From positions 19,119,407 to 19,183,406 of the forward strand of contig NC_079515.1 in assembly GCF_000801105.2 (NCBI RefSeq): a DNA stretch of 64,000 nt, in the 5' to 3' direction. How positions within the stretch are numbered: the stretch's first letter is position 1; each line of letters opens with the position of its first letter. The notes beneath the pieces were generated by a model. It had not been told where the DNA came from. It worked only from the letters and a program-made list of their open reading frames with translations, and made no database searches. The translations under genes were made by a program, and so were the position numbers. Below are positions 34,245 through 45,714 of the stretch, in pieces. This DNA comes from Raphanus sativus (taxonomy: Eukaryota > Streptophyta > Magnoliopsida > Brassicales > Brassicaceae).

Positions 34245-34442
34245 ATGATTCATGGTAAATTCGTGGATGAATTTCACGTTTTTTGTTTGAAAGACTCGAT
34301 TTACACGTTGGCCTTATTAGACTTGCTAATCCCAGTTTACATGACATCTTCATCAGCTAAATTGGTTGATGAAACCGAGTGCTCTGTTTTCAGTTTAGTG
34401 ATCATAAATTTTCGAGATAAGCTTGTAAACATATTTTACTGA
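34245..34442 (+). other. Unassigned ORF downstream of WIP, copy A
   Basis: A 65-codon frame from ATG (MIHGKFVDEFHVFCLKDSIY ...) conserved in copy B at 37777-37974 with one Lys to Glu change. The family is unknown and conservation may only reflect recent duplication. Confidence 0.25.
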
Positions 34443-34619
34443 AGAAGAATGAATATTACAAACACAAACTAAAGCTTTTGAAGATTTAGGTGTTAGAGGG
34501 TTTGGATATGGATTAAACAAAATCTTAATGCCATCTAAGTGAGGCAGAGATACTTCCTTGAGAAGTGAGTGAGAACATTTAGAGAAGTTCTCTAAAAATC
34601 CACCTTGTGAATATAAGTG

Positions 34620-34978
34620 ATGAAGTCAAAACCAAAAACATTGAATCCAAGTCGAGGAAATTTCAGCGACATGTTCAAATGCCATAAAAAACCAAAAGAA
34701 GAGTTTAATCTAGTTGTAGAAGCCATCATGAAAACGCTGGAGCACAAACAGAACATACAAAGCATACCTCAAAATACCTCATGCCGTGTGGTCCAAGGAT
34801 GGGTGGATTTCAATCGTATAAGACTCAAAAAGCTCCTTTCATCAAAAAATCAAGTTATGCTTACTCACTTGGTAGAGAAATGAGATCAGAACACCAAGAA
34901 TGCCTCAGAAACCGCACCATGATGTATTTGTCTCTTGACGTTAATAACATCTTGAGGTTGTTTTTAGCTATTTTCTGA
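34620..34978 (+). other. Unassigned ORF region, copy A
   Basis: Two overlapping frames: one from 34620 (KSKPKTLNPSRGNFSDMF) and one from 34781 (MPCGPRMGGFQSYKTQKAPF). In copy B the first is broken by an added A near 38218 whereas the second is intact at 38314-38511. I cannot name a family; coding status is doubtful. Confidence 0.25.
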
Positions 34979-35309
34979 ATAAATCGTACATTTATGGACC
35001 GAAGATAGTAAGCTCTTGGTTCCAAGAAGACTTGAGGATGACAATAACATGAACTAACAAACTTAAAAAAAAAACGCTTTGTTATTTGAAGCAGAGAGTT
35101 ACAAATGTTGTGTTTACACAGTGCTCCTATTCTTCTTTCTATGTAAATAATTTAACTTTCCAATCCGTAAGCTAACAATTTTTATTGTACAAAGTGGATG
35201 AATCTAATACTCTTTGCCCTTTTATGAATGCTATTCGTAACAAATAATCAAGAAACTTTTTTTTCTTAAGAAACTTTTTCATGTTAAGAAGAAAATAATC
35301 TTCTTCTCT

Positions 35310-35640
35310 TTACAAGCTCATAGCTCTCCCTGAACCTACTCTTTCCTCAACCTGCAAAAAGAAAAAAACCATCAGGCTCCAGTGATCATCATCATAGCCA
35401 AAGTCCAAAACACAAGTATAGAGCGAAGTAAAGAAACATAACTATTTTCTCTTATTCAATAGAGTTTCCATAAGAGAGGGTCCATGAAGTAAGACTAATG
35501 ATATCACTGAGAATCACAATGAGTTTATATTAACTCAAGAAGCAGCTAGTAAATGATCTTTACGGTATGCTCATACCGTTGATGATGTACCATCTTTGGA
35601 CTTGTTTTCGCTGAGGTAACGCTCAATAGTCCCGTCTCCT
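35310..35640 (-). pseudogene. Two 3' exons of an unidentified gene, copy A
   Basis: Minus-strand exon about 35577-35640 reads GDGTIERYLSENKSKDGTSS. A 225-bp GT-AG intron follows (35352-35576), then exon 35310-35351 reads VEERVGSGRAMSL and stops. The junction keeps the frame, which supports genuine coding origin. The 5' exons are missing, so this is a truncated gene end. I do not recognise the protein. Confidence 0.4.
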
Positions 35641-35649
35641 CTAATAAAA

Positions 35650-36110
35650 TACTATTAATTATAAAATCATATGAATAAGTAATTTTATTTTAATAGGTGT
35701 TTATGTTAATATATATATATATATATTTTATATCATTTAAATTAAAAAATTCTAAATCTCAAGCAAAAAAATAAAAGAACGAAACGAGAATAAACTCTAA
35801 AATCAATATTTATATCGAACAATAATAAAAAAACGACAAAAAAAAATATTGAAGATAGATAAGATTAACACGTGAACGTAAACTTTTCATAAACATAATT
35901 AACTTTTAAATTGCTAAATGATGATATAAAATTTAACTAACATAGTTTCATTATAACCAAATATTAGGCTTGAAATTCTTTAGCCTAAACATTAGGTTTT
36001 TTTGCAATAAGTGTTTTTTTAACCTAAAATATTTTTAACAATGAGATCATTTTATCAGTAAACAAATTTTGTAACTAACAAAAAAGTTTAAAAAAAATTG
36101 TAGAGCAAAA
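35650..36110. other. AT-rich end of copy A
   Basis: Includes a (TA)n tract at about 35707-35728, which is longer in copy B (39236-39258). No gene. Confidence 0.5.
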
Positions 36111-36112
36111 AA

Positions 36113-36208
36113 TATTAATTCGATTAAAATATAAATTTTATGTATACACCTATATATTTTGAAATATAAATATTAATTCGATTAAAATATAAATTTTATG
36201 TATACACC
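36113..36208 (+). repeat. Duplication junction with a 38-bp direct repeat
   Basis: The 38-bp segment starting TATTAATTCGATTAAAATAT occurs at 36113-36150 and again at 36171-36208. The 20 bp after the first copy (TATATATTTTGAAA...) match sequence inside the unit at about 32467-32480. The arrangement fits serial template switching. Confidence 0.8.
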
Positions 36209-37133
36209 TTAAAAAATTGTCTTAACTATTTTCTTTTTAAAATTATATGTATACACCTATATATTTTGAAAATTATTAGATATTCACTTATTTATGTTTT
36301 TAGGGAAAATATAAAGTAAGAAAAAATAAATTCGTTTTTGTATATAAAAATCTATATATTTTTATAGATATTTCCTTTTTATTATCTACGGGTTTATAAA
36401 ATAAATAAACTATAATAAAAAAGATAATTGAAGCTTTATTAATAAAAAGGAAACTAAACAATTTTTAGTAATAGGTATAACTAAAATTAATTCATTAAGG
36501 GTATTTGTGTAATCAACCATTATGAGAATCAACGTAAGCGCGACACATAGAAAACTAACTTCTCAAATAATATTATAGAGATTACCATATTCTACAAAGT
36601 TTACCAAAAAATATAAATCAATATTAAATGTAATATATGAGTTATTGCCATATTCTAAAAAGATTTTCAAAAATATATATCAGCATTAAATGTAATTGTC
36701 CAAGTCATATTTAACTATATGACATGTCATCAATCTTAATAGCCATGTCACAATTTTTTTGTGAAAACGATTGTAGAGAAGACATGTGGCAAATCAATTC
36801 TCAAATATAGACTAGGAGATATGTATTTCATTTTCTTCGAATATTTTTGTTTATTTGATTTTCCTAAAAAAGAAACAGCTGATTGAATTGAATGTGGGCA
36901 GCACTCGTGGTTCCAACTCCAAACCAGTTGCGGAAACGCTGAAACCGTGGCAAAAATTCAAGTTTTGCCCCTTGTCCAATTTATCGCAACTAAAAACAAT
37001 CACGCAACTGAGTATTCAGAGCTAGGCAAAAAGGTAATTTCAACGGTAATAGACACATAAACCGGAAGAGTCAGAAAAAGATCGCATCTGGTTTTTATCA
37101 TCACTCGGCTTTAGCGGCAGTTTTATTTCTTCT

Positions 37134-37140
37134 TTATAAT
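37134..37140 (+). promoter_or_regulatory. TATA box of WIP copy B
   Basis: TTATAAT 139 bp upstream of the ATG, identical in position to copy A. Confidence 0.45.
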
Positions 37141-37278
37141 CAACCCTTCGGGTCACTCACTATCTTTCATCTGCAAATTCACAAATCTCATAGCTAAATC
37201 CAAAAACTCAAAACAAAGCATAAAAAAAGAAAAAGAGGGCGTCTTCTCTTCTCCAGAATCATTCAGTTCGGTTTCGAG

Positions 37279-37539
37279 ATGAATTCTACAAGAAAGGCAT
37301 GGACGGTGGCAGCAAGTATCGGAGTTGTGGAGACACTAAAAGATCAGTTAGGCGTTTGCCGGTGGAACTACGTTCTCCGTTCGATGAATCAACATCTCCG
37401 GAATAACATCAGATCCATTTCTCAGACCAAAAATCTTTCATCCTCAGCCTCCACCGTATCCTCATCCTCCGGCAATACGAAGAAGGCTGAGGAATCGCTC
37501 AGGACTGTCATGTACTTGAGCTGCTGGGGTCCTAACTAG
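37279..37539 (+). CDS. Wound-induced polypeptide family protein (DUF3774), copy B
   Basis: Identical to copy A over the whole 261-nt CDS except for one base (T at 33914, C at 37454), which changes codon 59 from Ile to Thr in the serine-rich linker. Both copies are intact, so two expressed paralogues are likely. The shared 198 nt before the ATG are identical, while the 3' flank differs by indels (for instance near 37650). Confidence 0.93.
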   Translation: MNSTRKAWTVAASIGVVETLKDQLGVCRWNYVLRSMNQHLRNNIRSISQTKNLSSSASTVSSSSGNTKKAEESLRTVMYLSCWGPN

Positions 37540-37776
37540 GTTTCAGGACATCTACTTGATGAATTTTGAAAGTCTGTGTAGGCTTTTGATTGGTTTGGTC
37601 CAAGACTAATATAAAGAGTAGATAGAGATGCAAAAAGAATCTTTATTCAATGGTTTAATTGTATCACCATCTTACTTGTATTGTATATAAAGGCTAATTT
37701 AGTCAATCTGAATAGACTTAAAATCATTTACTGAACTGATTTCTTGTTACTCTACTTACTGCAACTAATCAGAACT

Positions 37777-37974
37777 ATGATTCATGGTAAATTCGTGGAT
37801 GAATTTCACGTTTTTTGTTTGAAAGACTCGATTTACACGTTGGCCTTATTAGACTTGCTAATCCCAGTTTACATGACATCTTCATCAGCTAAATTGGTTG
37901 ATGAAACCGAGTGCTCTGTTTTCAGTTTAGTGATCATAAATTTTCGAGATGAGCTTGTAAACATATTTTACTGA
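37777..37974 (+). other. Unassigned ORF downstream of WIP, copy B
   Basis: Duplicate of 34245-34442; open over the same length. Confidence 0.25.
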
Positions 37975-38313
37975 AGAAGAATGAATATTACAAACACAAA
38001 CTAAAGTTTTTGAAGATTTAGGTGTTAGAGGGTTTGGATATGGATTAAACAAAATCTTAATGCCATCTAAGTGAGGCAGAGATACTTCCTTGAGAAGTGA
38101 GTGAGAACATTTAGAGAAGTTCTCTAAAAATCCATCTTGTGAATATAAGTGATGAAGTCAAAACCAAAAACATTGAATCCAAGTCGAGGAAATTTCAGCG
38201 ACATGTTCAAATGCCATAAAAAAACCAAAAGAAGAGTTTAATCTAGTTGTAGAAGCCATCATGAAAACGCTGGAGCACAAACAGAACATACAAAGCATAC
38301 CTCAAAGTACCTT

Positions 38314-38511
38314 ATGCCGTGTGGTCCAAGGATGGGTGGATTTCAATCGTATAAGACTCAAAAAGCTCCTTTCATCAAAAAATCAAGTTATGCTTACTCA
38401 CTTGGTAGAGAAATGAGATCAGAACACCAAGAATGCCTCAGAAACCGCACCATGATGTATTTGTCTCTTGACGTTAATAACATCTTGAGGTTGTTTTTAG
38501 CTATTTTCTGA
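38314..38511 (+). other. Unassigned ORF region, copy B
   Basis: Copy of the second frame of 34620-34978, still open for 65 codons. Confidence 0.25.
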
Positions 38512-38839
38512 ATAAATCGTACATTTATGGACCGAAGATAGTAAGCTCTTGGTTCCAAGAAGACTTGAGGATGACAATAACATGAACTAACAAACTAAAA
38601 AATAACGCTTTGTTATTTGAAGCAGAGAGTTACAAATGTTGTGTTTACACAGTGCTCCTATTCTTCTTTCTATGTAAATAATTCAACTTTCCTATCCGTA
38701 AGCTAACAATTTTATTGTACAAAGTGGATGAATCGAATCCTCTTGCCCTTTTATGAATGCTATTCGTAACAAATAATCAAGAAACTTTTTTTTATAAGAA
38801 ACTTTTTCATGTTAAGAAGAAAATAATCTTCTTCTCTTT

Positions 38840-39175
38840 ACAAGCTCATAGCTCTCCCTGAACCTACTCTTTCCTCAACCTGCAAAAAGAAAAAAACCAT
38901 CAGGCTCCAGTGATCATCATCATAGCCAAAGTCCAAAACACAAGTATAGAGCGAAGTAAAGAAACATAACTACTTTCTTTTATTCAATAGAGTTTCCATA
39001 AGAGAGGGTCCATGAAGTAAGACTAATGATATCACTGAGAATCACAATGAGTTTATATTAACTCAAGAAGCAGCTAGTAAATGATCTTTACGGTATGCTC
39101 ATACCGTTGATGATGTACCATCTTTGGACTTGTTTTCGCTGAGGTAACGCTCAAAAGTCCCATCTCCTCTAATAA
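38840..39175 (-). pseudogene. Two 3' exons of an unidentified gene, copy B
   Basis: Duplicate of the copy A exons with the same splice sites; one base change makes Ile to Phe (GDGTFERYL). Still open, still lacking the 5' part. Confidence 0.4.
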
Positions 39176-39889
39176 AATACTATTAATTATAAAACCATAT
39201 GAATAAGTAATTTTATTTTAATAGGTGTTTATGTTAATATATATATATATATATATATTTCATATCATTTAAATTAAAAAATTCTAAATCTCAAGTAAAA
39301 AAACAAAAGAACGAAGCGAGAATAAACTCTAAAATCAATATTTATATCGAACAATAATAAAAAAAAACGACAAAAAGGAAATATTGAAGATAGATAATAT
39401 TAACACGTGAACATAAACTTTTCATAAACATAATTAACTTTTAAATTGCTAAATGATGATATAAAATTTAACTAACATAGTTTCATTATAACCAAATAGT
39501 AAGCTTGAAATTCTTTAGCCTAAACATTAGGTTTTTTTGCAATAAGTATTTTTTTAACCTAAAATATTTTTAACAATGAGATCATTTTATCAGTAAACAA
39601 ATTTTGTAACTAACAAAAAAGTTTTTAAAAAAATTGTAGAGCAAAAAATATTAATTCAATTAAAATATAAATTTTATGTTTCTATATAATATTTTTTAAA
39701 TAATTTTTATATGTAAATTCACACATGTCTGATCCAAGTATACTGTTATATTAACAATGCTCATGGTTCTTGTATTTAGTTTTATACACACAAACCCCAA
39801 AAAATAATAAGAAGAAGAGTCAAGAAACGCAAGAAGACTCTCTTCATCAAGAGAGCCATCATCATCTTCCCCAAATATCCATATCGACG

Positions 39890-42800
39890 ATGATCAAATT
39901 AAGTAGGTTCTTTCAACACCTTGTGTTGTATTCGTTTCTTATCGGTTTAGTGTTCGGTCTCGGCTTCCTACTCAACTTCCACATGAGAAACGATTCTTTC
40001 AGCCCTCAACTCTTTCGTCTTTCTTCTCCTCCTTCGCTCTCTCCACAGCTTCAGCCAACACAGCCAGAAAAAATCGTTTTAGTAAAAGAAACGGTTGTTC
40101 CTGAGCCGGAGAAGGTGATCATGCATAACATGACGGAGGAGGAAGAACTCATGTGGCGTGCAACGAAGGTTCAAGAAATGCCGTCCACGGTGAAGAGGAA
40201 GAAAGTGGCGTTTATGTTCTTGACGAGAGGGAAGCTTCCTTTGGCTAAACTGTGGGAGAAATTTTTCAATGGCCACCATGGCCTATTCTCTGTTTACATT
40301 CACACCGGTGACCTTTCTTACGTTGACGATGATATTCCCGAAACCTCGCCATTTTTTCGCCGGAGGATTCCAAGCAAGGTCAGTCAACTTCGTCGTCATC
40401 TCAAGATTTTTATTATTTAATTTTTTTCTCTCTTTTACATTACTGATAACTAGCTAAATTAAATCAGACAAAATAAGGTCAACTTTAGAGATTTGCATTT
40501 TTTTTTTGGAAATTGTTTTTTTAAGAAGTATACACGTTTCTTTATGAAATTTTTTTTATTGTTTCTTTATGATTTACTGTGGCGTTTAGAAGCATAGGGA
40601 ATGACATTTCACAATTACCTTATAAGTATATCTTATTTTTTTCTCAATTGTTTTCTTACACTTTTTTATTAGATTAATGTTAAATTATAACAACAAGTAG
40701 AAGAAAATGTTGCGTGTCAAAAGAATATAGAAAAGTCCAGAAGACAGAGACGTCTCATCAACATTATTTAAAAACTGATTTGCCAAAATGATTTGCCACA
40801 CTAAATTTTAAAAATAAATTATTGCAGGAGATACTAACAATCATGACATTGTTTGAAAGTAATTTTGAAATATATATTTACATTTAATATCAATTTTCTA
40901 TTTTGATAAAATTTAAAAATATTATAATAGAATCACTATTAATATAAAAATAAATTATATAACAATAGAAATATAACTATGATAATAATTTTAAAATTTT
41001 AAAATGTTATTTAATTCTTTTTTGATAATTATATAAATTTTGTTACTAAAACAATTTTTTCAAAATTTTATGCAGGTTTTTTTTTAAATTGTAGTTTTAT
41101 GATTCCATTATTATTAGTTTCTTTTTAATATCTAATTTTTAAATATCATTTATTTTTATGTTTTATAAGCTAACAATTTTTTTCTTAATTTATAAAGTTT
41201 AATTTAGTATATTTTAATCAAAGTAAATAGATAAAAATCTTTATAAATTATTATTTTAAATATACACATCTATATTGTTAAGTTTAGATAAAAATATTCA
41301 TTTAATCTTAATTTTTACTTATAAATAAATTAGAATCTAAAATAAATTGTAAAAAATATTAAATCTTATTTTAAATATAATTTAAATTTTAGAAAACCTA
41401 GTCAACAATAAGTGAATAAAATCTTTCGTTAAAAACAAATATAATAATATTTATATGCATAAAAACAAAAATACTGATGGTGATGCGACTAATAGTGACA
41501 TTAATGTATATTTCTCCTAGTAACCAATTGTATAATAGGATTAAAAAGTCAATACATTAGTTCCTTTCGAATGTCTCTATCATCCCTCTTAATTTTCCTT
41601 TCAATAGACATCATTAGCCTGCGACTTCGGTTTTCCGAAACCGAACCGAACCGAACCGTCGGTTTTCGATTAACCGAAGTTTTAAAAAAAAAATCCGAAA
41701 TAAACCGAATGAAATTTCGGTTCGGTTATCGGTTTTTCCGGTTTTCAAATTTACTTCCGAAAAATAACCGAATTTAAAATATTTCGGTTAATTTTGGTAT
41801 AGTTTTTCCAAAATATTCGGGTATTTTCGGTTAAATTCGGTTATTTCGGATAGTTTCAGTTATTTTTGGGTTATTCGGTTATTTTCGGTTCGGGTTTTCG
41901 GTTATTTTCGGTTATTATCGGTCATTTTCGGTTATTTTCGGTTTTTACAATTTTTATTTATTTTTTTTAAAAATCCAAAACCGAACCGAACCGAACCGAT
42001 AACCGAATTAATTTTCAAACTCATACCGAATTGAACCGAATTGAAAACCGAACCAAACCGAAAATCGAAAAAAACCGGTTCGTCCGGTTCGGCCCATTCG
42101 GTTCGGACAAAAATCACAGGCCTAGACATCATCATCTATACTATAGAGTACAAAATCGTTGAGTAGTCTATTTATTATACACATATACCAACATACCGAT
42201 TTTAAATTAACCAACTAAATTGTTCATAATGTAATTTATATGTCTGCTCATTAGTCTTGACCTTTTTCGTTAAAATATTTTCTAGGAAGTGGAGTGGGGT
42301 ATGGTGAGCATGGTGGACGCTGAGCGGCGGCTACTGGCTAACGCTCTACTCGACGCAGCAAACCAACGTTTTGTTCTACTCTCGGAAGCGGACATACCTC
42401 TCTTCCACTTCTCCACCATTTACTCCTACCTCATAAACTCTCAACACTCTTTCGTCGACCTCTACGATCTTCCTGGACCAGCAGGTCGTGGCCGCTACAA
42501 CCGACGTATGTCCCCGGTTATTACCCGCAACCAGTGGCGAAAAGGCTCTCAGTGGTTTGAGATCGACCGTGAAATAGCTTTTGCTGTTGTCTCTGACAAC
42601 ACTTACTTCCCATTATTCAAGAAGCATTGTCGTTGGGGTTGTTACGCTGAGCATTACTTGCCGACGTTTGTTCACATCATGTTTTCGGGTAAGAACGCGA
42701 ACCGGTCGCTGACCTGGGCGGATTGGTCACGAAGAGGACCACATCCGAGGAAGTATACACGGCGGTCGGTGAGGGCGGAGCTTCTTACGAAGCTGAGGAA

Positions 42801-42921
42801 TAAAGAAGGGTGTCTGTATAATGGGAAGGACAGTAACAAATGTTATTTGTTCGCTAGAAAATTCGATGATAGTTGTATAGATATGTTGATTCATTTTGCT
42901 GGTAGGATTATGGGGTTTTAG
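39890..42921 (+). CDS. Core-2/I-branching (GT14-type) glycosyltransferase
   Basis: Two exons: 39890-40378 (163 codons) and 42286-42921 (211 codons plus stop), giving 374 aa; the 1907-bp intron is GT-AG and in phase. Residues about 12-30 (VLYSFLIGLVFGLGFLLNF) form a signal anchor, so this is a type II membrane protein, expected in the Golgi. A proline/serine-rich stem follows. The catalytic domain starts near residue 95 (KKVAFMFLTRGKLPLAKLWE) and continues with WGMVSMVDAERRLL, LSEADIPLFHF, RWRKGSQW-like WRKGSQWFEIDR and CYAEHYLPT, the motifs of plant BC10/DUF266 proteins. The substrate is unknown. The first ATG fitting the family is at 39890; codons upstream lack a start. The intron hosts a hAT MITE. 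Confidence 0.93.
41615..42124. mobile_element. hAT-type MITE in the glycosyltransferase intron
   Basis: A 510-bp element with ends TAGCCTGCGA and TCACAGGCCTA (inverted), flanked by GACATCAT on both sides (41607-41614 and 42125-42132), a perfect 8-bp duplication. The interior is made of repeated CGGTT/AACCG units in opposite orientations at its two ends, so it can fold back. It causes the chance frames on both strands. Confidence 0.9.
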
Positions 42922-42929
42922 ATTTTTTT

Positions 42930-43078
42930 TCTTCAGACCCATAGTAACACGCATTCAGCACATTTATATATTCTATGAGTCTATGATCCTTTTATGTTTT
43001 CGAATTTGTAAGGCCCATCTGTAATTACAATACTTTATTCACATACATTAATTTTGTTGCAAAACCTGCATTACATAT
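42930..43078. other. 3' flank of the glycosyltransferase gene
   Basis: Presumed 3' UTR; no feature seen. Confidence 0.4.
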
Positions 43079-43079
43079 A

Positions 43080-43614
43080 CAGTAAAACTTTGATAAATTA
43101 ATACTCGATAAATTAATAATTTCTATAAATTAATAAATTTCGTCAGTCCCAACTTAGATCATTGTAAATATGATACAAATCGATAAAATAATAAGATAAT
43201 AATATTTTTAAAATTCTCATATAAATATATAATTTCATTAAATCATAAATTAATAATTTATCAATATATATTTTTATGTAAGTACAAACTAAACACCATA
43301 TTGTTGGTTTTATATTTACAATGAAAATATATCTATTTTCTTAATATTTCAATATATTTTGATAGTATTTAGTAAAAATATATAAAAATCGCATAAAAAT
43401 ATACACCAAATAAGATAATAAAATAATACGAAAATCAAATTTATAAAATTTAATTAATATATATATGGTAAAATCAAATATTTTCTTATTTTATAAACAA
43501 AATATTCAAAATAGAAAAAAAAATCTAAGAAAGGAAATTTTTGTAAATTAATATCTCTATAAATTAATAAATTTTTTAAGTTCAACACTATTAATTTATA
43601 CAGGTTCTATTCTA
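43080..43614. mobile_element. Emigrant-type MITE
   Basis: About 535 bp, starting CAGTAAAACTTTGATAAATT and ending with its degenerate complement (TTAATTTATACAGGTTCTAT). TA flanks the left end and the right. The 24-bp Emigrant terminus (CAGTAAAACCTCTATAAATT) and the length of about 530 bp both match this pogo-derived family. Confidence 0.8.
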
Positions 43615-43823
43615 CTACATGTTTTCTTCGCTCTACGTGCCGATTGTGTTCATATATTTTTTTCTAAAACTATGTTTAACTATAAAATACTACCACATAA
43701 TATTTGACCAAAGAGCTATAGAATGTTGAGATTAGAATATTCTACGGTGATGATTTAGGTATTTCTCCTGTGTTGACGAGCTTATCTTGTATTAAACCAA
43801 TGTGTCTAACTTTGTAAGACATG

Positions 43824-44145
43824 TATTTTTTTTGTTTTTGTCAAAGAATTTCATTCGAAGGTAAAGTTTGGGATAACCCGAGTACAGAAAAGCCAATGGC
43901 AGGCCAGAAGGAAACTAGAAAAGCAAGGGAAAACAAGAGAACAAAACCAACACCAATAGGTGTGGAGACAAAACCCACAGGTTGGGTAAACATAAGGGAT
44001 AGAAGAGAGCAAAACCTCTTGAGCTTAGAGCCTTTCATGAAAGAAACTCTTCTCCGAGACTCTGTCGATATATTTCAAGAGCTGAACACTGCGGGTGTTT
44101 CCGATACGATAAAAGAGCGAAGCCAAACAGAACCACCTTGAGCTA
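43824..44145 (-). mobile_element. Retroposon/LINE 3' end
   Basis: On the minus strand the sequence runs through CTCTTTTATCGTATCGGAAA and CCTTCGAATGAAATTCTTTG to ACAAAAACAAAAAAAATACATG, which resembles the 3' untranslated end of a plant LINE with an A-rich tail. The opposite-strand frame of 106 codons has no domain. Confidence 0.45.
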
Positions 44146-44149
44146 CATA

Positions 44150-44790
44150 TGGTTGTCGCCTATGATACCGCGTCACACTGAGCGCCACCTCCGTTGCTAT
44201 CCTGTTTAACGTTGGCGGTACATATGTGAAGTGGCAATTACCAAGACTATCATCGACGATCTGAGAAAATGACTCAACTTGAAGAAGAGTTGCTGGGCCG
44301 ACGAGTTGGATGGTTTCTTATGGTCCCACAGAACGACTCTCCGCGGAGCAACCAAAGCCACTCCTTTTTCAATGGCTCATGGAGTCGAAGCAATGTCACC
44401 CGCCAAGGTCAATGTTACTAGCTTAGAACGCTCCAAATGCCGGCGAACGATGAGCTCAATCGAGATATGTTACTCGACGCTTTGGATAGCATCGAGGAGA
44501 AACGCGACCAAACGCTACTCCGCATCCAGAACTACCAGCATCAGATCAAGATTTACTACAACAAGAAAGTAAAATCCCGGCCTCTCGAACTGGCGACCTT
44601 GTCCTATGCAAAGTGTTTGAAAACACTAAAAAGTGGCAGACCGGCAAACTAAGAGCCAATTGGGAGAAACCATACAAAATCAACCAAGTCATTAAACCCG
44701 GTGTCTATCGACTCGAAACATCCACAAGAGAAACGGTACCGTGGACTTAGAACTCCATGCACCTCTGACGTTTCCACACTCCTAGGTTTT
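44150..44790 (+). pseudogene. gypsy integrase C-terminal fragment
   Basis: The frame at 44279 reads KSCWADELDGFLWSHRTTLR then GATKATPFSMAHGVEAMSPA, the conserved stretch after the integrase core. A frameshift near 44440 moves to ANDELNRDMLLDALDSIEEK and YYNKKVKSRPLELG, followed in the first frame by WEKPYKINQVIKPGVYRLE. It is a + strand piece with no RT or LTR nearby. Confidence 0.8.
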
Positions 44791-44799
44791 GAGTCTTCC

Positions 44800-45700
44800 G
44801 AATTGGCGATAAGTGAAAACAAAAAATGAGTGAATAAGTATTTATTGTTCAGATATATGTACAAAGAATATAATTCATATTTCACATTAATAGATTTTTA
44901 TTCTCACAGTACAAAGAATATAATTCATTTTGTTTCTAAAAGACGACACAAAAAATAAGTGAAAGTAAGTATTTATTGTTCAGATATGTGTAAAAAAAAA
45001 TCAAACATCAATTTATTGAGAATACATGAAGTATTTTGTGATTTTAACTATTTTTTTAAAAAAGAACTAGTTTCTCAGATAAAACAACATTAAAAAAACT
45101 AAAAAAAAAACTAAAATATGATTTTCATTGGTCATTTTACTTCTTTAAGTACATATATGCATATGCACTAGTTATCAAGAACATCTTTAAGTTCATGCTT
45201 AATTCTCATTACACTCGCTTCTTCTAACTGAAGTGAATTGTAGTTTCACAAGCTTATTCAAGCTGGGAAGAACAATGAAAAGGACACCTAGCTGCATTCA
45301 ATGGAAGCTTCTAATAATGCTTTTACAATACAATTGGAATTTCTCTCCATCAACCTAAAGGCAAGATGTACAATACAAACAATGATCTCAAATAAAGCAT
45401 GAAGTGATAGAACTTGGCGATATTATTAGTGGTTACCTATATTCATGCACTGCAAAGAAAGTACAACGAAAGTTGAGGTTTAATAAACGAGGTCAGAAAC
45501 TGATGCTTTTTAAGGAAGTGAAGCTCGAGGGGTTTGGGGCTGGACGTATGAATTGAGCTCTTTCTTTTTGTTTTCTTAATTTTACAGCAAAAAAAATAAT
45601 AATAATAATAATGCAGTCACATTTTCTTATAAAAGCCTTACACTACAGAAACTACAACCAATCAACATTTCATCTTTTTGTAGCAACCAAGGTATTAGAG
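44800..45700. other. Intergenic
   Basis: Contains a tandem-like repetition of AAAGAATATAATTCAT (44867, 44912) and an (AAT)n tract at about 45591-45612. The right part is the 3' flank of TPR9. Confidence 0.4.
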
Positions 45701-45714
45701 CACAAAAATTAAGA

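Larger units (their letters stand above)
32420..36145 (+). repeat. Segmental duplication, copy A
   Basis: The sequence from CTTAAAAAATTGTC (32420) to about 36145 is repeated nearly base for base from 36209 to about 39680. Copy A differs by a Stowaway insertion at 32929-33188, a 16-bp deletion near 33225 and scattered changes. The unit carries the end of a Helitron, a WIP gene, unassigned ORFs and two minus-strand exons. Confidence 0.97.
36209..39680 (+). repeat. Segmental duplication, copy B
   Basis: Direct tandem copy of 32420-36145. It lacks the Stowaway element and has its own small indels, for example one extra A in the tract near 38218. Its right end at TAAATTTTATG continues into unique sequence upstream of the glycosyltransferase gene. 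Confidence 0.97.

Noticed and set aside
41640..42110. CGGTT repeats as a satellite array
   Set aside because: They are confined between the hAT termini and invert at the middle, so they belong to the MITE.
41571..42135. Two ORFs over the CGGTT repeats
   Set aside because: They are by-products of the repeats in the hAT MITE within the glycosyltransferase intron.
43821..44141. 106-codon + strand frame
   Set aside because: It is the antisense of a retroposon 3' end; it starts in the poly(A) complement and shows no family motif.
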